Positions 8,279 through 16,881 of a DNA stretch of 64,000 nucleotides are shown piece by piece. Origin of the DNA: Alysiella crassa DSM 2578 (lineage in GTDB: Bacteria > Pseudomonadota > Gammaproteobacteria > Burkholderiales > Neisseriaceae); contig NZ_JQKH01000005.1 of assembly GCF_000745955.1 (NCBI RefSeq), positions 1 to 64,000 on the forward strand. Direction: 5' to 3'. The notes under the pieces were generated by a model. That model worked only from the letters and a program-made list of their open reading frames with translations, ran no database searches and was not told the origin of the DNA. Positions within the stretch are counted from its first letter, which is position 1; every line of letters starts with the position of its first letter. Position numbers and translations under genes: made by a program.

Positions 8279-8559
8279 AATAATGTGAACTCAGGATAAG
8301 AAAATTGAATATTTCATGAAAGTAAACGCCATTCTCAACTCTTTCTTGGGATAAAAAATTTGAAAATTTCATGAAAATAAATGACTTGCGTAGAGTGGGT
8401 GCAAACACACCCTACGGCGGAATATTGATTAAAACAAGTCGTTAATGATTTCTTATCCCGAATTCATGTTAAATAAATCAGTTCATTTCAAAAAATAGTT
8501 GAGAGTGGCGTTATTAAAAAACTGATTTGATTATTTAAATTTCAATTTTAACTTTAATT
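8279..8559. other. Gene-free spacer with degenerate repeats
   Basis: AT-rich spacer between convergent genes. It holds a small inverted repeat (CGCCATTCTCAACT near 8319 against AGTTGAGAGTGGCG near 8499), two related ATTTCATGAAA(G/A)TAAA segments near 8312 and 8368, and a GTGGGTGCAAACACACCCTAC-like stretch near 8396. The segment from 8471 resembles 13730-13770. No open reading frame with a ribosome site was seen. Confidence 0.5.
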
Positions 8560-9420
8560 TTACCAATTATCCTGTTTCCCATGCACCGCCGCGTCCACCA
8601 ACAAATCCCCAAATCGCCCCATCGCCGCCAAACCACCATACGCCCACACCGCCGTCAGCACCCGATGATTATCCGCACGCGACATCGGCAAACGCCGCCA
8701 CAATGCGCTGTGCTGCAAAGTTCGCCCCACGTCCACAGGGTGCGGCTTCACCACAAGCAGCAAGGTGTTTTCAGGCAGCCGCGCCAGTTCGCCCAAACCA
8801 ATATTGGCAAAACCCCATTGATTGCTCGCCCCCGTCCACGCATTACGCAAACCCAATTTGCCCAGCACCACATGAAACAAACTCGTGTCGCCATAAATCC
8901 GCACCTGCCGCGCATTGATAAATTGCACCACCGCCACAGGGCGATGGGCAATTTTGCTTAACTGCTGTTTTTGTTGCATAAAACGCTGTTCGGTTGCCGT
9001 AATCAGCGTTTCGGCGGCGGTTTCGCGTTGCGCCAATTTTGCCAATTCGCGGGTGGCGGACACGGTTTTGTCCCATGTTGTGCCGCGCTCGTCTGCCATG
9101 TCAATTTGGTGGACGGGCGCGATTTTGCGTAAACTGTCCGCGCTGCCCATATAAAACGCCGTTTGCACAAAAAAATCGGGGCGCAAACGGGCTAAATATT
9201 CAATATTCGGCTGCATACGCACGCCAAAATCAGCAGTTTGGGCAGGCAAACGCGGATAGCCCACCCATTTTTGATAGGAAACCTTGTCTCCAGCCACCAA
9301 AGGCGGTGCGCCGATGGCGGTCAGCGTTTCCGATACTGTCCAATCAGACGTGGCAATGCGCGGCGCGGCGTATGCACAGGGCATCACACAAAATAGTATC
9401 AATAAGATGATTTTTTTCAT
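8560..9420 (-). CDS. Iron-siderophore ABC transporter periplasmic binding protein
   Basis: 286 residues with a cleavable signal peptide (about 1-18, ending AYAA). The body is a FhuD/BtuF-type binding fold: an early RIATSDWTVSETLTAIGAPP, NIEYLARLRPDFFV for the first lobe, a long linking helix (about 115-150), then VRIYGDTSLFHVVLGKLGLRNAW for the second lobe. It most resembles hydroxamate siderophore binders and would deliver ligand to an inner-membrane permease. No permease or ATPase adjoins it; a FepC/FhuC-type ATPase lies at 38470-39234 and a siderophore receptor at 62808. A GAGA ribosome site is weak but well placed. The ligand is unknown. Confidence 0.85.
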   Translation of the reverse strand: MKKIILLILFCVMPCAYAAPRIATSDWTVSETLTAIGAPPLVAGDKVSYQKWVGYPRLPAQTADFGVRMQPNIEYLARLRPDFFVQTAFYMGSADSLRKIAPVHQIDMADERGTTWDKTVSATRELAKLAQRETAAETLITATEQRFMQQKQQLSKIAHRPVAVVQFINARQVRIYGDTSLFHVVLGKLGLRNAWTGASNQWGFANIGLGELARLPENTLLLVVKPHPVDVGRTLQHSALWRRLPMSRADNHRVLTAVWAYGGLAAMGRFGDLLVDAAVHGKQDNW

Positions 9421-9434
9421 GATTTTTTCTCAAT

Positions 9435-9543
9435 TATAGTCGTAGAAATGAAAATGCAGTACAAGGCGACAACGCCCGCCGTGTACGAATAGTACATAAG
9501 GGCGTTGGCAACGCCGTAATGCTTTTTTAGTTCTGCGACTATA
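9435..9543. repeat. Correia-like element, TATAGTCG type
   Basis: A 109-bp element with terminal inverted repeats TATAGTCGTAGAAATGAAAA and its partner ending TTCTGCGACTATA. The core reads ACAAGGCGACAACGCCCGCC, then ATAGTACATAAGGGCGTTGG. It is nearly identical to the copies at 22025 and 38204. It lies just upstream of the siderophore-binding gene and may supply promoter-like TATAGT sequences, as known for Neisseria Correia elements. Confidence 0.85.
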
Positions 9544-9821
9544 CAAACAAACGGATAATATTCAGGCAGCCTGAAAGCACTTTCAGGCTGCCTTTCGGTA
9601 CACGACAATTTGTTGAAGTTTTGCAGGATAGACGCTGTCCACCCTAAAATTTTCAGGCAGCCTTTCAGTACCCGACAAAACTCATGTAGGGTGTGCCGTG
9701 CGCACCAAAATCACCACAATATTTAAATTATTCAGCCATTTGGTGCGCACAGCGCACCTTACATTTTCTACGTCAGATTGACACGTTTTTTGTAGATTAG
9801 TGAAAGGCAGCCTGAAAATAT
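9544..9821. repeat. DUS-capped repeat, GTAGGGTG core, with extra half copy
   Basis: A full member spans 9650-9818: DUS, TTTCAGTACCCGACAA arm, then an inverted core between TGTAGGGTGTGCC and GGTGCGCACAGCGCACC, and a right arm ending TGAAAGGCAGCCTGAAAA. A left-half copy (DUS then TTTCGGTACACGACAA) precedes it at about 9583-9612. Together with the Correia-like element these fill the 401-bp gene-free gap 9421-9821. No gene is seen here. Confidence 0.7.
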
Positions 9822-10577
9822 TTAATGATTGGAATAATATTGCCGCACCCGCACCAAATCTTCTGCCGTATCCACCCCAGCAGGCGGCGCAAAATCCAAC
9901 ACTTCGACCGCAATCTCATAGCCATGCCACAACACCCGCAATTGTTCCAAACTCTCGCACACTTCCAAAGGTGATTCGGCTAATTGTGCATATTTTTTCA
10001 GAAAATCAACGCGATAAGCATAAATCCCAATATGGCGCAAAGGCGTATTTTCAGGCAGCCGTGTTTCGCCCGCCAACATCACATCACGCGGATACGCAAT
10101 CGGAGCACGGCTAAAATACAAAGCCTTACCTGATTGATTTAACACCACTTTCACACAATTTGGATTCATAAATTCCGCAAAATCATGCACAGGGTGCGCC
10201 GCCGTTGCCATCGGTGCGCCGCTTGTTGCCAATTTATGCGCCACACGCGCAATCAAATCAGGCGGAATCAAAGGCTCATCGCCCTGCACGTTTACCACGA
10301 TTTCATCGTCCGCCAAACCCAACAATTGCGCGGCTTCCGCCAAACGCGTGGTGCCGCTGGTGTGGTGTGCGCCCGTCATCACGCTGGCGATGTTGTGCGC
10401 GGCGCAGGCAGCCTGAATGCGCTCGTGGTCGGTCGCCACAATCACGTTTTTCGCGGCGGATTGCGCCGCTTGTTCGGCGGCGCGGACTATCATCGGTTTG
10501 CCACCAATGTCCGCCAACGCCTTTTCAGGCAGCCTGCTGGACGATAATCGCGCAGGTAAAATCACGCTAAAATTCAT
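9822..10577 (-). CDS. kdsB: 3-deoxy-manno-octulosonate cytidylyltransferase
   Basis: Activates Kdo to CMP-Kdo with CTP for attachment to lipid A. The 251-residue length is usual for the family. The nucleotide-binding start [19 protein letters not shown] (residues 3-21) holds the RxxSxRLPxK motif, followed by [17 protein letters not shown] and [13 protein letters not shown] copies inside the gene read as RLPEKAL and RLPENTP. The ATG at 10577 overlaps the stop of the upstream Trm112 gene (ATGA), so the two are coupled. It is last in an operon with the Trm112-like and DUF2059 genes. Confidence 0.97.
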   Translation of the reverse strand: MNFSVILPARLSSSRLPEKALADIGGKPMIVRAAEQAAQSAAKNVIVATDHERIQAACAAHNIASVMTGAHHTSGTTRLAEAAQLLGLADDEIVVNVQGDEPLIPPDLIARVAHKLATSGAPMATAAHPVHDFAEFMNPNCVKVVLNQSGKALYFSRAPIAYPRDVMLAGETRLPENTPLRHIGIYAYRVDFLKKYAQLAESPLEVCESLEQLRVLWHGYEIAVEVLDFAPPAGVDTAEDLVRVRQYYSNH

Positions 10578-10756
10578 GATTTTACTTCCAAATCGCTTAA
10601 TTCACGCGCTTCCTGTTCCAGCATAATCGGAATGCCATCACGAATGGGAAAGGCGAGTTTAGCGGCTTTGCTCCACAATTCCTGTGTATCCGCATGATAT
10701 TCCAATGGTTTTTTTGTAATTGGGCAAATCAGCAAGTCTAAAAATTTTTTTTCCAT
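10574..10756 (-). CDS. Trm112 family small protein
   Basis: 60 residues, the usual size. [20 protein letters not shown] begins it, followed by [12 protein letters not shown], the hallmark of the Trm112/YcaR family. Bacterial members often retain one or more zinc cysteines; only the CP motif at 11-12 is present here. It sits between a DUF2059 gene (2-nt gap upstream) and kdsB (4-nt overlap downstream). A YcaR-like gene beside kdsB is common in proteobacteria. Eukaryotic Trm112 activates methyltransferases; the bacterial role is not established. Confidence 0.92.
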   Translation of the reverse strand: MEKKFLDLLICPITKKPLEYHADTQELWSKAAKLAFPIRDGIPIMLEQEARELSDLEVKS

Positions 10757-10758
10757 AA

Positions 10759-11349
10759 TTATTTGGCTTTCTGTTTATTTTTGGGGCTGGTTTTTTTGGG
10801 GGATTTGGTGGTGGCTTTGGGCGATTTTTTCGCGTTCAAAGCCTGAAATTTCGCCATAGATTGCGGCAATTCGGCTTCAATCGCTGCTGCGTAACGCTTT
10901 TGGGTTAATTCGGCTAAATCACGCGCGGTTTGTTCCACATAAACCGCTTGTTTGGCAATGATTTGGCGACCAATGGGCGTGCTGTAAAATTGCAATTGTG
11001 CGTCAATTTCTTCTTGCGTGTAATTCTGTTTCAGAGCGCGTCTTAATACATTCAATTCGGCTTCACGCATACTGGGCGAGAAAATGCGTTTTTTCACATT
11101 TTCTTGAAATTCATCAACAATATCAATAATCTGATTGCGTTGCGTTTGGTCGCCCATTTTGGGTTGGGGTAAAGCCTGCTGCCAAATCGCTTCGGTGGCG
11201 GCTTGAATGCCTACTTCATGGTTTATCTCTAAAACTTTTTCGGATTCAGTCAGTTGAATCAGTTTGTTCACGCTTTCATCGCTGGGTGTTTGGGCAAATG
11301 TGGGGGTGGTAATCAGCAACGCAGCGAGTACGAATAGGCGTAAAGTCAT
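10759..11349 (-). CDS. DUF2059 family periplasmic protein
   Basis: 196 residues with a clear signal peptide ([20 protein letters not shown], cleavage after about residue 19). The mature part is helical, with the DUF2059-type segment [17 protein letters not shown] (about 128-144). The end is a very basic Lys/Pro/Ser/Thr-rich tail (about 175-196) that could bind nucleic acid or cell-wall polymers. It is the first gene of the DUF2059-Trm112-kdsB set. The function is not known; periplasmic location is inferred from the signal peptide. Confidence 0.8.
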   Translation of the reverse strand: MTLRLFVLAALLITTPTFAQTPSDESVNKLIQLTESEKVLEINHEVGIQAATEAIWQQALPQPKMGDQTQRNQIIDIVDEFQENVKKRIFSPSMREAELNVLRRALKQNYTQEEIDAQLQFYSTPIGRQIIAKQAVYVEQTARDLAELTQKRYAAAIEAELPQSMAKFQALNAKKSPKATTKSPKKTSPKNKQKAK

Positions 11350-11392
11350 GCTTATTCCTTTGATGTCAATAAAAAAGCGATTATAACAAAAA

Positions 11393-11421
11393 GGCAGCCT
11401 GAACGCGGTTTTCAGGCTGCC
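11393..11421 (-). terminator. DUS-pair hairpin after the ABC permease gene
   Basis: GGCAGCCTGAA (11393-11403) pairs exactly with TTCAGGCTGCC (11411-11421) around a 7-nt loop. On the minus strand it follows the permease stop (11442) and precedes the DUF2059 gene, with TTTTTGTTATAA after the stem. This fits an intrinsic terminator. Confidence 0.75.
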
Positions 11422-11441
11422 CAGTATTTTATAATGAACAA

Positions 11442-12191
11442 TTAATTACGTTGCCAAAACTTCGCCGCCGACCGCGCCATGCTGTCCAAAGCCCAACCAA
11501 TCATGCCAATCAACACAATCGCCGCCATCAATTCGGCATACGCCAAACGGTCGCGCGTGTCCAAAATGAAATAGCCCAAACCTTCGTTCACGCCCAACAT
11601 TTCGCACGGCACGAGTACCACCCACACAATGCCAATCGCCAAACGCAAACCGTTCAAAATGTCGCCCAACACAGCAGGCAGCATGATTTTCAACAACATT
11701 TCCGATTGGGTCGCGCTCAATGAACGCCCCAATTCCAGCCATTGTGGGTTGATGTTTTTCACGCCTGCCGCCGTGTTCAAAATAATCGCCCACACCGCCG
11801 CAAACGCCAGCAAAAAGTAAATCGGTGCATCGCCAATGCCAAACAGCATGACCACCACAGGCATCCACGAAAGCGGCGAAATCATGCGTAAAAATTGGAA
11901 TGCGGGGCTGGCGGTCTGCTCCGTTTTGCGCGACAAACCCAGCGCGAAACCCACAGGCACACCAATCAGCAGCGCAAACGCCAAACCCACGCCCACCCTT
12001 TGCAAGCTGGCGAAAATGTGTTCCCAAAGTTGTCCGCCAAGCAATAGTGTTTTCAGGCTGCCCAGCGCGGCGGCGGGCGCGAGCATATTTGCCAAGGGCA
12101 TGGTTTGCGCCAAAATCAGGCTGCCGATTTGCCACAGCGCGAGCAAAATCAATAAACCCATTATGCCCAAAACAGTGGATTGATTTTTCAT
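11442..12191 (-). CDS. NitT/TauT-type ABC transporter permease
   Basis: 249 residues with about six membrane segments and the BPD permease loop near residues 155-185 (EXXRSLSATQSEMLLKIMLPA: a conserved LGRSLSA and LPA contact the ATPase). It resembles SsuC/TauC/ThiX permeases for nitrate, sulfonates, taurine or pyrimidine precursors. No binding protein or ATPase is next to it. The matching components appear to be the Tat-type binding protein at 17548-18714 and the ATPase at 19510-20304, all on the minus strand. The substrate cannot be read from the sequence. Confidence 0.9.
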   Translation of the reverse strand: MKNQSTVLGIMGLLILLALWQIGSLILAQTMPLANMLAPAAALGSLKTLLLGGQLWEHIFASLQRVGVGLAFALLIGVPVGFALGLSRKTEQTASPAFQFLRMISPLSWMPVVVMLFGIGDAPIYFLLAFAAVWAIILNTAAGVKNINPQWLELGRSLSATQSEMLLKIMLPAVLGDILNGLRLAIGIVWVVLVPCEMLGVNEGLGYFILDTRDRLAYAELMAAIVLIGMIGWALDSMARSAAKFWQRN

Positions 12192-12301
12192 AATCTTTTC
12201 AATTTTGTGTGATGTTGATGGCGCAAATCATACACAAAAGCGGATTATGGCGTTAGATTGTTTGTTTCTAATGGATAGAATAAGAATGGGATTTGGTGTG
12301 T

Positions 12302-12808
12302 TCAGGCTGCCTGTAACCATATTTCAATTGATTTTTTAGCTGACAATAAATGATGGTAAAAATCTGCTTTTTCATCAGCGTCCCAATCTTTTTCTTGACA
12401 CCAATCACAAACATCATATAAACCGTTCAACCAATCAGGATAATAAATGATGTTTTTTTCTGTGATTTTGGGGTAATCAGTTAAAAAATGTTCTTCAATT
12501 TGTGATAATTGATAACAAAATTCGTATTCAGATAAGCCATTCTCCATATATTGTTGAATAAAAGAAAGCAAATATCTGGCTAATACTCTTTCCACATGGA
12601 CGCTATTTTCTGAAAAATCAGGATATTGAGATTTTAAATAATCACGAATAGGAAAAAAACGATATTCGCCATTGGAGTGCCATTCAAAAAAATCTACTGG
12701 AATTTCATCAACTTCATGATTGGCAATGTATTCATCAAACCAATCCGACAAATCCGATTTTGGGATAAATCCCAACAAAAACAAAACCAATTTATCGTTT
12801 TCATTCAT
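12302..12808 (-). CDS. Uncharacterised acidic protein
   Basis: 168 residues, not recognised. It is acidic and rich in aromatic residues (DWFDEYI, DFFEWHSNGEYRFF, DVCDWCQEKDWDADEKADFYHH), has no signal peptide or membrane segment, and is mostly helical by composition. Its DNA is more AT-rich than its neighbours, hinting at transfer. The stop codon and the last three codons (QAA-stop) are supplied by a DUS, so the C-terminus may have been set by DUS insertion. It lies 8 bp after the lipoprotein gene on the same strand. Size and composition resemble some immunity proteins, but no toxin is adjacent, so this is only a thought. Confidence 0.65.
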   Translation of the reverse strand: MNENDKLVLFLLGFIPKSDLSDWFDEYIANHEVDEIPVDFFEWHSNGEYRFFPIRDYLKSQYPDFSENSVHVERVLARYLLSFIQQYMENGLSEYEFCYQLSQIEEHFLTDYPKITEKNIIYYPDWLNGLYDVCDWCQEKDWDADEKADFYHHLLSAKKSIEIWLQAA

Positions 12809-12816
12809 ATTTTGGA

Positions 12817-13683
12817 TTACCTTTCAGGCTGCGACCACGTCCACACGCTGCCGTCTGCCAGCAAAAAATATGCTGTGTGATTTTGCACCGCGCTGCGCAC
12901 AATTTTGGCTGGCAATTCGGGCGACAGCTTTTTCAGGCTGCCTGAACCGTCCAGCGCGAAAACATGGCGAAAACCCATTTGCGGAATCAGCGCGTATTCG
13001 GGCAGCACCGCCGCAATTTGCGTGTCGTGCGAACCGATGGCGTGGTTGCTGAAACCTTCGCCCAATTCCTGTTCAATCAAACGCTTGCCTTGCATTTCAT
13101 AGCGCACCAAGCGTCCCACAATATGCGGCATTTGCACGGCATACAGTTGATTTTGAAACACAAAGGGCGATTGCCAACGATGAGACGGCAAAGGCGCACT
13201 TTCGGCAACAATCTGCCAATTTTGCCCTTGCAACGCCAACACCGCCACGCGCGCCCCTGCGCCATCGCCTGAAATGACCGCCACGATTTTGTCGCCCCAA
13301 ACCGCCAAAGTGTTGTTTTCAAAAACCAAGTTTTCAGGCAGCCTGAACGCTTGGGCGGCAGGTTTCAGCGTTTGCGCGTCCAAAGTGTAGAGCGTTTTCG
13401 CTTCAATCGTGTCGCCCAAAACGCCGTGTGGGTAGGTTTGGCTGTCGGGGTCGCCCAGCAGTAAGATGTTGTTGCCAAAGGAAATGGGGCGACTGTCGGG
13501 CAACAAGATGATGTGTTTGGCAATTTTTTGATGCGCCATTTCCGTATTGCCCGAAAAAGGCGATTGTGTGGCGCGTGTGATTGGCGGCAGGGCGTGTTCC
13601 GATGGCGCGACAAAATTCGGCTCGGCACGGCAAGCGTTTAAAATCAATAATAAGGGTAATAAAGTTAATTTTTTGAAATTCAT
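12817..13683 (-). CDS. Putative lipoprotein with beta-propeller-like body
   Basis: 288 residues from the ATG at 13683. The frame opens 16 codons earlier, but the lipoprotein signal (MNFKKLTLLPLLLILNAC, Cys18) begins here. The mature protein has repeated beta-rich units such as SFGNNILLLGD, NNTLAVWGDKIVAVIS and NHTAYFLLADGSVWTW, suggesting a WD/PQQ-like propeller. Two DUS copies are read within it as FRLPEN and GSGSLKK. It shares a strand with the small acidic protein downstream. No family is recognised with confidence. The upstream sequence holds a truncated Correia-like end. Confidence 0.7.
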   Translation of the reverse strand: MNFKKLTLLPLLLILNACRAEPNFVAPSEHALPPITRATQSPFSGNTEMAHQKIAKHIILLPDSRPISFGNNILLLGDPDSQTYPHGVLGDTIEAKTLYTLDAQTLKPAAQAFRLPENLVFENNTLAVWGDKIVAVISGDGAGARVAVLALQGQNWQIVAESAPLPSHRWQSPFVFQNQLYAVQMPHIVGRLVRYEMQGKRLIEQELGEGFSNHAIGSHDTQIAAVLPEYALIPQMGFRHVFALDGSGSLKKLSPELPAKIVRSAVQNHTAYFLLADGSVWTWSQPER

Positions 13684-13766
13684 GGTTTTTTCTTTCAATT
13701 TTGAATTGAAATAAGTAAAAAAATATTTCAAATAAGTCAGTTGATTTCAAAAAAGAGTTGTAGCGT

Positions 13767-13809
13767 GGTATTAGCAACGCCGTAGTGCTGTTTCAATTCT
13801 GCGACTATA
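13767..13809. repeat. Truncated Correia-like element (TATAGTCG type)
   Basis: Only one end remains: GCAACGCCGTAGTGC, then TTTCAATTCTGCGACTATA, matching the right end of the 109-bp elements at 9435 and 38204. The adjoining 13730-13766 segment matches the spacer at 8471, which suggests deletion or insertion next to another repeat. Confidence 0.7.
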
Positions 13810-13941
13810 TGACAAAATTGTAGGACAGCTCAGTCCACTTGCAAACTATTTCCAAAAAAAAATTTGCGCTAACACAAATGCACTCGGGTCGCAAAAGCGT
13901 ACAATTACACCCAGTTTCACAACACAGATAAGGAGAATTTT

Positions 13942-15408
13942 ATGAAACGCGAATTGGGTTTCAAACCCATTCCCACCCTGATTGCCATTGCGCTGGCATT
14001 GATAATCTGGTTCAGCCCGATACCCGAAGGCGTATCGCCACAAGGTTGGCATTTGTTGGCGATGTTTGTGGGCGTGATTGCGGCGATTATTGGTAAAGCC
14101 ATGCCCATTGGTGCGATGTCCATTGTGGCGGTGATGTTGGTGGCGGTATCGGGGGTTACGGCAGATAAACCCAGTCAAGCCATAGACCATGCTTTGTCAT
14201 CGTATGCCAATTCGTTGATTTGGTTAATTGGTATTGCCATCATGATTTCACGCGGTTTGCTGAAAACGGGCTTGGGGGCGCGAATCGCTTATTTATTCAT
14301 TGCTGTGTTTGGCAAAAAAACCTTGGGGATTGGATACAGTTTGGCATTATCCGAATTGCTGCTTGCGCCTGTTACACCCAGCAACACGGCTCGCGGTGGC
14401 GCAATCATGCACCCCATTATGAAATCCATTGCAGGCAGCTACGATTCCGACCCCGAAAAAGGCACCGAAAAACACATGGGCAAATATTTGGCATTGGTCA
14501 ATTACCATTCCAATCCCATCAGTTCCACCATGTTCATTACCGCCACCGCACCCAATCCTTTGGTGGTGAATTTGATTGCGGAAGTGGTGGGCAGCGATTT
14601 TCGTTTAAGTTGGGGCGCGTGGGCTTGGGCGATGCTGGTACCAGGTTTGGTGGCGTTTGCCTTAATGCCTTTGGTGTTGTATTGGCTTTATCCACCTGAA
14701 ATCAAAGAAACCCCCAATGCGGTTGCTTTTGCCAAAGAAAAATTGGCGCAAATGGGCAAAATGTCGCTTGATGAAAAAATCATGTTGGCGATTTTTGTGA
14801 TTTTGTTGCTGCTGTGGGCGGGTGTGCCTGAAATGCTGTTGGGCAAAGCCTATGCGGTCAATGCCACAGCCACGGCATTCATTGGATTGAGTTTACTGCT
14901 GTTGAGCAACGTCTTGACTTGGGACGATATTTTGAAAGAAAAAAGTGCTTGGGACACCATTATTTGGTTTGGTGCTTTAATCATGATGGCAACTTATTTG
15001 AATAAATTGGGCGTGATTAAATGGTTTTCAGGCAGCCTTGAAACGACCATTGGCGGTTTTGGTGTCAGTGGCATGATGGCAGGTTTGCTGCTGGTGTTGG
15101 CGTACATGTACGCGCACTATTTCTTTGCCAGCACCACCGCCCACATTACCGCCATGTTTGGGGCATTTTTGGGGGCAGCCATTTCTTTGGGTTCGCCACC
15201 CATGCTCACGGCTTTGATGTTTGCGGCTGCGTCCAGCCTGATGATGAGTTTGACCCACTACGCCACAGGCACATCGCCCGTTGTGTTTGGTTCGGGCTAC
15301 ACCACCATGGGTGAATGGTGGAAAGCAGGTTTCATCATGAGCGTGGTCAATTTCATCGTGTTTGCCGTGGTTGGCGGCGTGTGGTGGAAAATCTTGAATT
15401 ATTGGTAA
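13942..15408 (+). CDS. DASS-family (SLC13-like) anion transporter
   Basis: 488 residues with about 12 hydrophobic segments. It has the two DASS signature hairpins: a first with TPSNTARGGAIMHP (near residues 148-161), the second with HYFFASTTAHITAM and GSPPMLTAL (about 390-425). NYHSNPISSTMFITATAPNP is typical of the bacterial 2-oxoglutarate/malate or citrate translocator subgroup. It probably moves di- or tricarboxylates across the inner membrane with sodium or by exchange. AAGGAG lies 7 nt before the ATG. A DUS is translated inside as SGSLE. It is convergent with an Lrp-type regulator. The exact substrate is unknown. Confidence 0.92.
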   Translation: MKRELGFKPIPTLIAIALALIIWFSPIPEGVSPQGWHLLAMFVGVIAAIIGKAMPIGAMSIVAVMLVAVSGVTADKPSQAIDHALSSYANSLIWLIGIAIMISRGLLKTGLGARIAYLFIAVFGKKTLGIGYSLALSELLLAPVTPSNTARGGAIMHPIMKSIAGSYDSDPEKGTEKHMGKYLALVNYHSNPISSTMFITATAPNPLVVNLIAEVVGSDFRLSWGAWAWAMLVPGLVAFALMPLVLYWLYPPEIKETPNAVAFAKEKLAQMGKMSLDEKIMLAIFVILLLLWAGVPEMLLGKAYAVNATATAFIGLSLLLLSNVLTWDDILKEKSAWDTIIWFGALIMMATYLNKLGVIKWFSGSLETTIGGFGVSGMMAGLLLVLAYMYAHYFFASTTAHITAMFGAFLGAAISLGSPPMLTALMFAAASSLMMSLTHYATGTSPVVFGSGYTTMGEWWKAGFIMSVVNFIVFAVVGGVWWKILNYW

Positions 15409-15424
15409 ACGCATCAATAAAATG

Positions 15425-15459
15425 TTCAGGCAGCCCAATTTGGTGTTGGGCAGCCTGAA
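15425..15459. terminator. Bidirectional DUS-pair terminator
   Basis: TTCAGGCAGCCCAA (15425-15438) and TTGGGCAGCCTGAA (15446-15459) form a stem with one central mismatch and a 7-nt loop. It lies between the convergent transporter and Lrp-type genes and so can serve both. Confidence 0.7.
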
Positions 15460-15461
15460 AT

Positions 15462-15866
15462 TCATTTCACGCGCCGAATGCTGCTGTTTAAACGATAACC
15501 ACCGTGTTGCAGCAATTCATTCAAAAATTGTTCCAATTCTGCCATATTCTCTGTTGCGTAAACAATGTGATAGCAAATGTCGCCACTGGTTTTGTCCACG
15601 CTCTCCACATTGGGTTTGCCGCGCAACCAATCTTCAAACGCTTGAAAATTCGTGTGTTTCATCATCACGCCGATGAAATGGCGTGGTCGGTTTTCGCGGA
15701 TTGTGAAACCGTCAATCACACCGTTTTCTTGCATTTGTTTCACGCGCTCGGCGGTGGCTTGTCCGCTCAAATGCACGGTTTTGCCCAATTCTTGCCAACT
15801 TATGCGGCTGTTTTGGCGCAAAGTTTGCAAAATGGCTAAACTGATTTTGTCGTCAAATTTTTTCAT
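15462..15866 (-). CDS. Lrp/AsnC family transcriptional regulator
   Basis: 134 residues, slightly short for the family (about 150). The N-terminal helix-turn-helix is clear: ILQTLRQNSRISWQELGKTV, then LSGQATAERVKQMQENGVI (about 10-50). The ligand/oligomer domain follows (about 60-130), with SGDICYHIVYATENMAELEQFL carrying the usual GDYDY-like position as GDICY. It is divergent from the MBL-hydrolase and isochorismatase pair across 106 bp, so it could control them; it is also convergent with the anion transporter. The amino-acid effector is not known. Confidence 0.92.
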   Translation of the reverse strand: MKKFDDKISLAILQTLRQNSRISWQELGKTVHLSGQATAERVKQMQENGVIDGFTIRENRPRHFIGVMMKHTNFQAFEDWLRGKPNVESVDKTSGDICYHIVYATENMAELEQFLNELLQHGGYRLNSSIRRVK

Positions 15867-15972
15867 TTCTTACAATTTCTCTGTTTGGGGCGATGATTTC
15901 GTGGATTTTACGCTGTAAAGCCCTGATTGGCACGGCTACAATTTCATTTTTTATCAAATAGGAATACGCAAA

Positions 15973-16827
15973 ATGAAATTGAAACACATCGCTCTCGCCA
16001 GCTTATTGTTTGCAGGCAGCCTGAATGCTTGGGCAGCCGACAGCTATCAACACATTCGCAATGCCACAGCCAAAATTGAATATGCAGGACAAACTTTTTT
16101 GGTAGACCCATTTTTTGCCAAAAAAGGTTCAATGGCAGGTTTTGAAGGCACATTCAACAGCCATTTGCGTTCGCCTTTGGTGGATTTGCCGATGTCGGAA
16201 CGCGAAATCGTGAAAGGCGTGGACGCAGTCATCGTTACCCACACCCATGAAGACCATTGGGACAAAGCTGCGCAAAATGCCATTCCCAAACATTTGCCCA
16301 TTTTCACGCAACATGAAGACGATGCCCAGTTAATTCGTTCACAAGGTTTCAAAAATGTACAAGTGATTAACGGTAAAGCGATTTTTAATGGTGTTGAATT
16401 GCACAAAACAGGTGGTTCGCACGGCACGGTGGAAATGTATGCCAATCCCACTTTTGCCAAAATTTTGGGCGAAGCCATGGGTGTGGTCATCAAAAAAGAC
16501 GGTCATGCAACGGCTTATATTGTGGGCGATACGGTGTGGACTGCCGATGTGAATAAAGCTTTGCACAAATTCAATCCCGATTATTTGATTATGAACACAG
16601 GCTATGCGCGAATCAATGGCATTGCCGAAAGCATCATCATGGGTACGAACGATGTGTTAAAAGCCACCCAAATTGCGCCCAAAGCCAAAATCATCACGGT
16701 TCACATGGACACCACCAACCACAACAGCGTAAGCCGTGAAGATATGCGTAAATTCGTGATTGGCGAAAAAATCCAAGATAAAGTCATCATTCCAAAAGAT
16801 GGTGAAATCATTGATTTAAAAAAATAA
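15973..16827 (+). CDS. Exported metallo-beta-lactamase-fold hydrolase
   Basis: 284 residues with a signal peptide (MKLKHIALASLLFAGSLNAWA; cleavage near residue 21). Its start region contains a DUS (GSLNA). The metal site is THTHEDHWD (about 94-102), with further ligands in GGSHGT, VGDTVW and HMDTTNH. It is of the UlaG-like branch of the MBL superfamily, whose members cleave lactones or other esters. It is likely periplasmic. The isochorismatase-family gene follows 54 bp later on the same strand, so a two-step catabolic pair is possible. Substrate unknown. Confidence 0.87.
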   Translation: MKLKHIALASLLFAGSLNAWAADSYQHIRNATAKIEYAGQTFLVDPFFAKKGSMAGFEGTFNSHLRSPLVDLPMSEREIVKGVDAVIVTHTHEDHWDKAAQNAIPKHLPIFTQHEDDAQLIRSQGFKNVQVINGKAIFNGVELHKTGGSHGTVEMYANPTFAKILGEAMGVVIKKDGHATAYIVGDTVWTADVNKALHKFNPDYLIMNTGYARINGIAESIIMGTNDVLKATQIAPKAKIITVHMDTTNHNSVSREDMRKFVIGEKIQDKVIIPKDGEIIDLKK

Positions 16828-16881
16828 TGTTTCAGGAAACTTGAAATATTTTTCTCAATTCAAAACAAAGGTATTGAAAAC

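Noticed and set aside
11446-12135. 229-codon frame overlapping the ABC permease
   Set aside because: Same strand but other frame; its Gly/His/Cys-rich translation lacks membrane segments, while the real frame has the permease loop.
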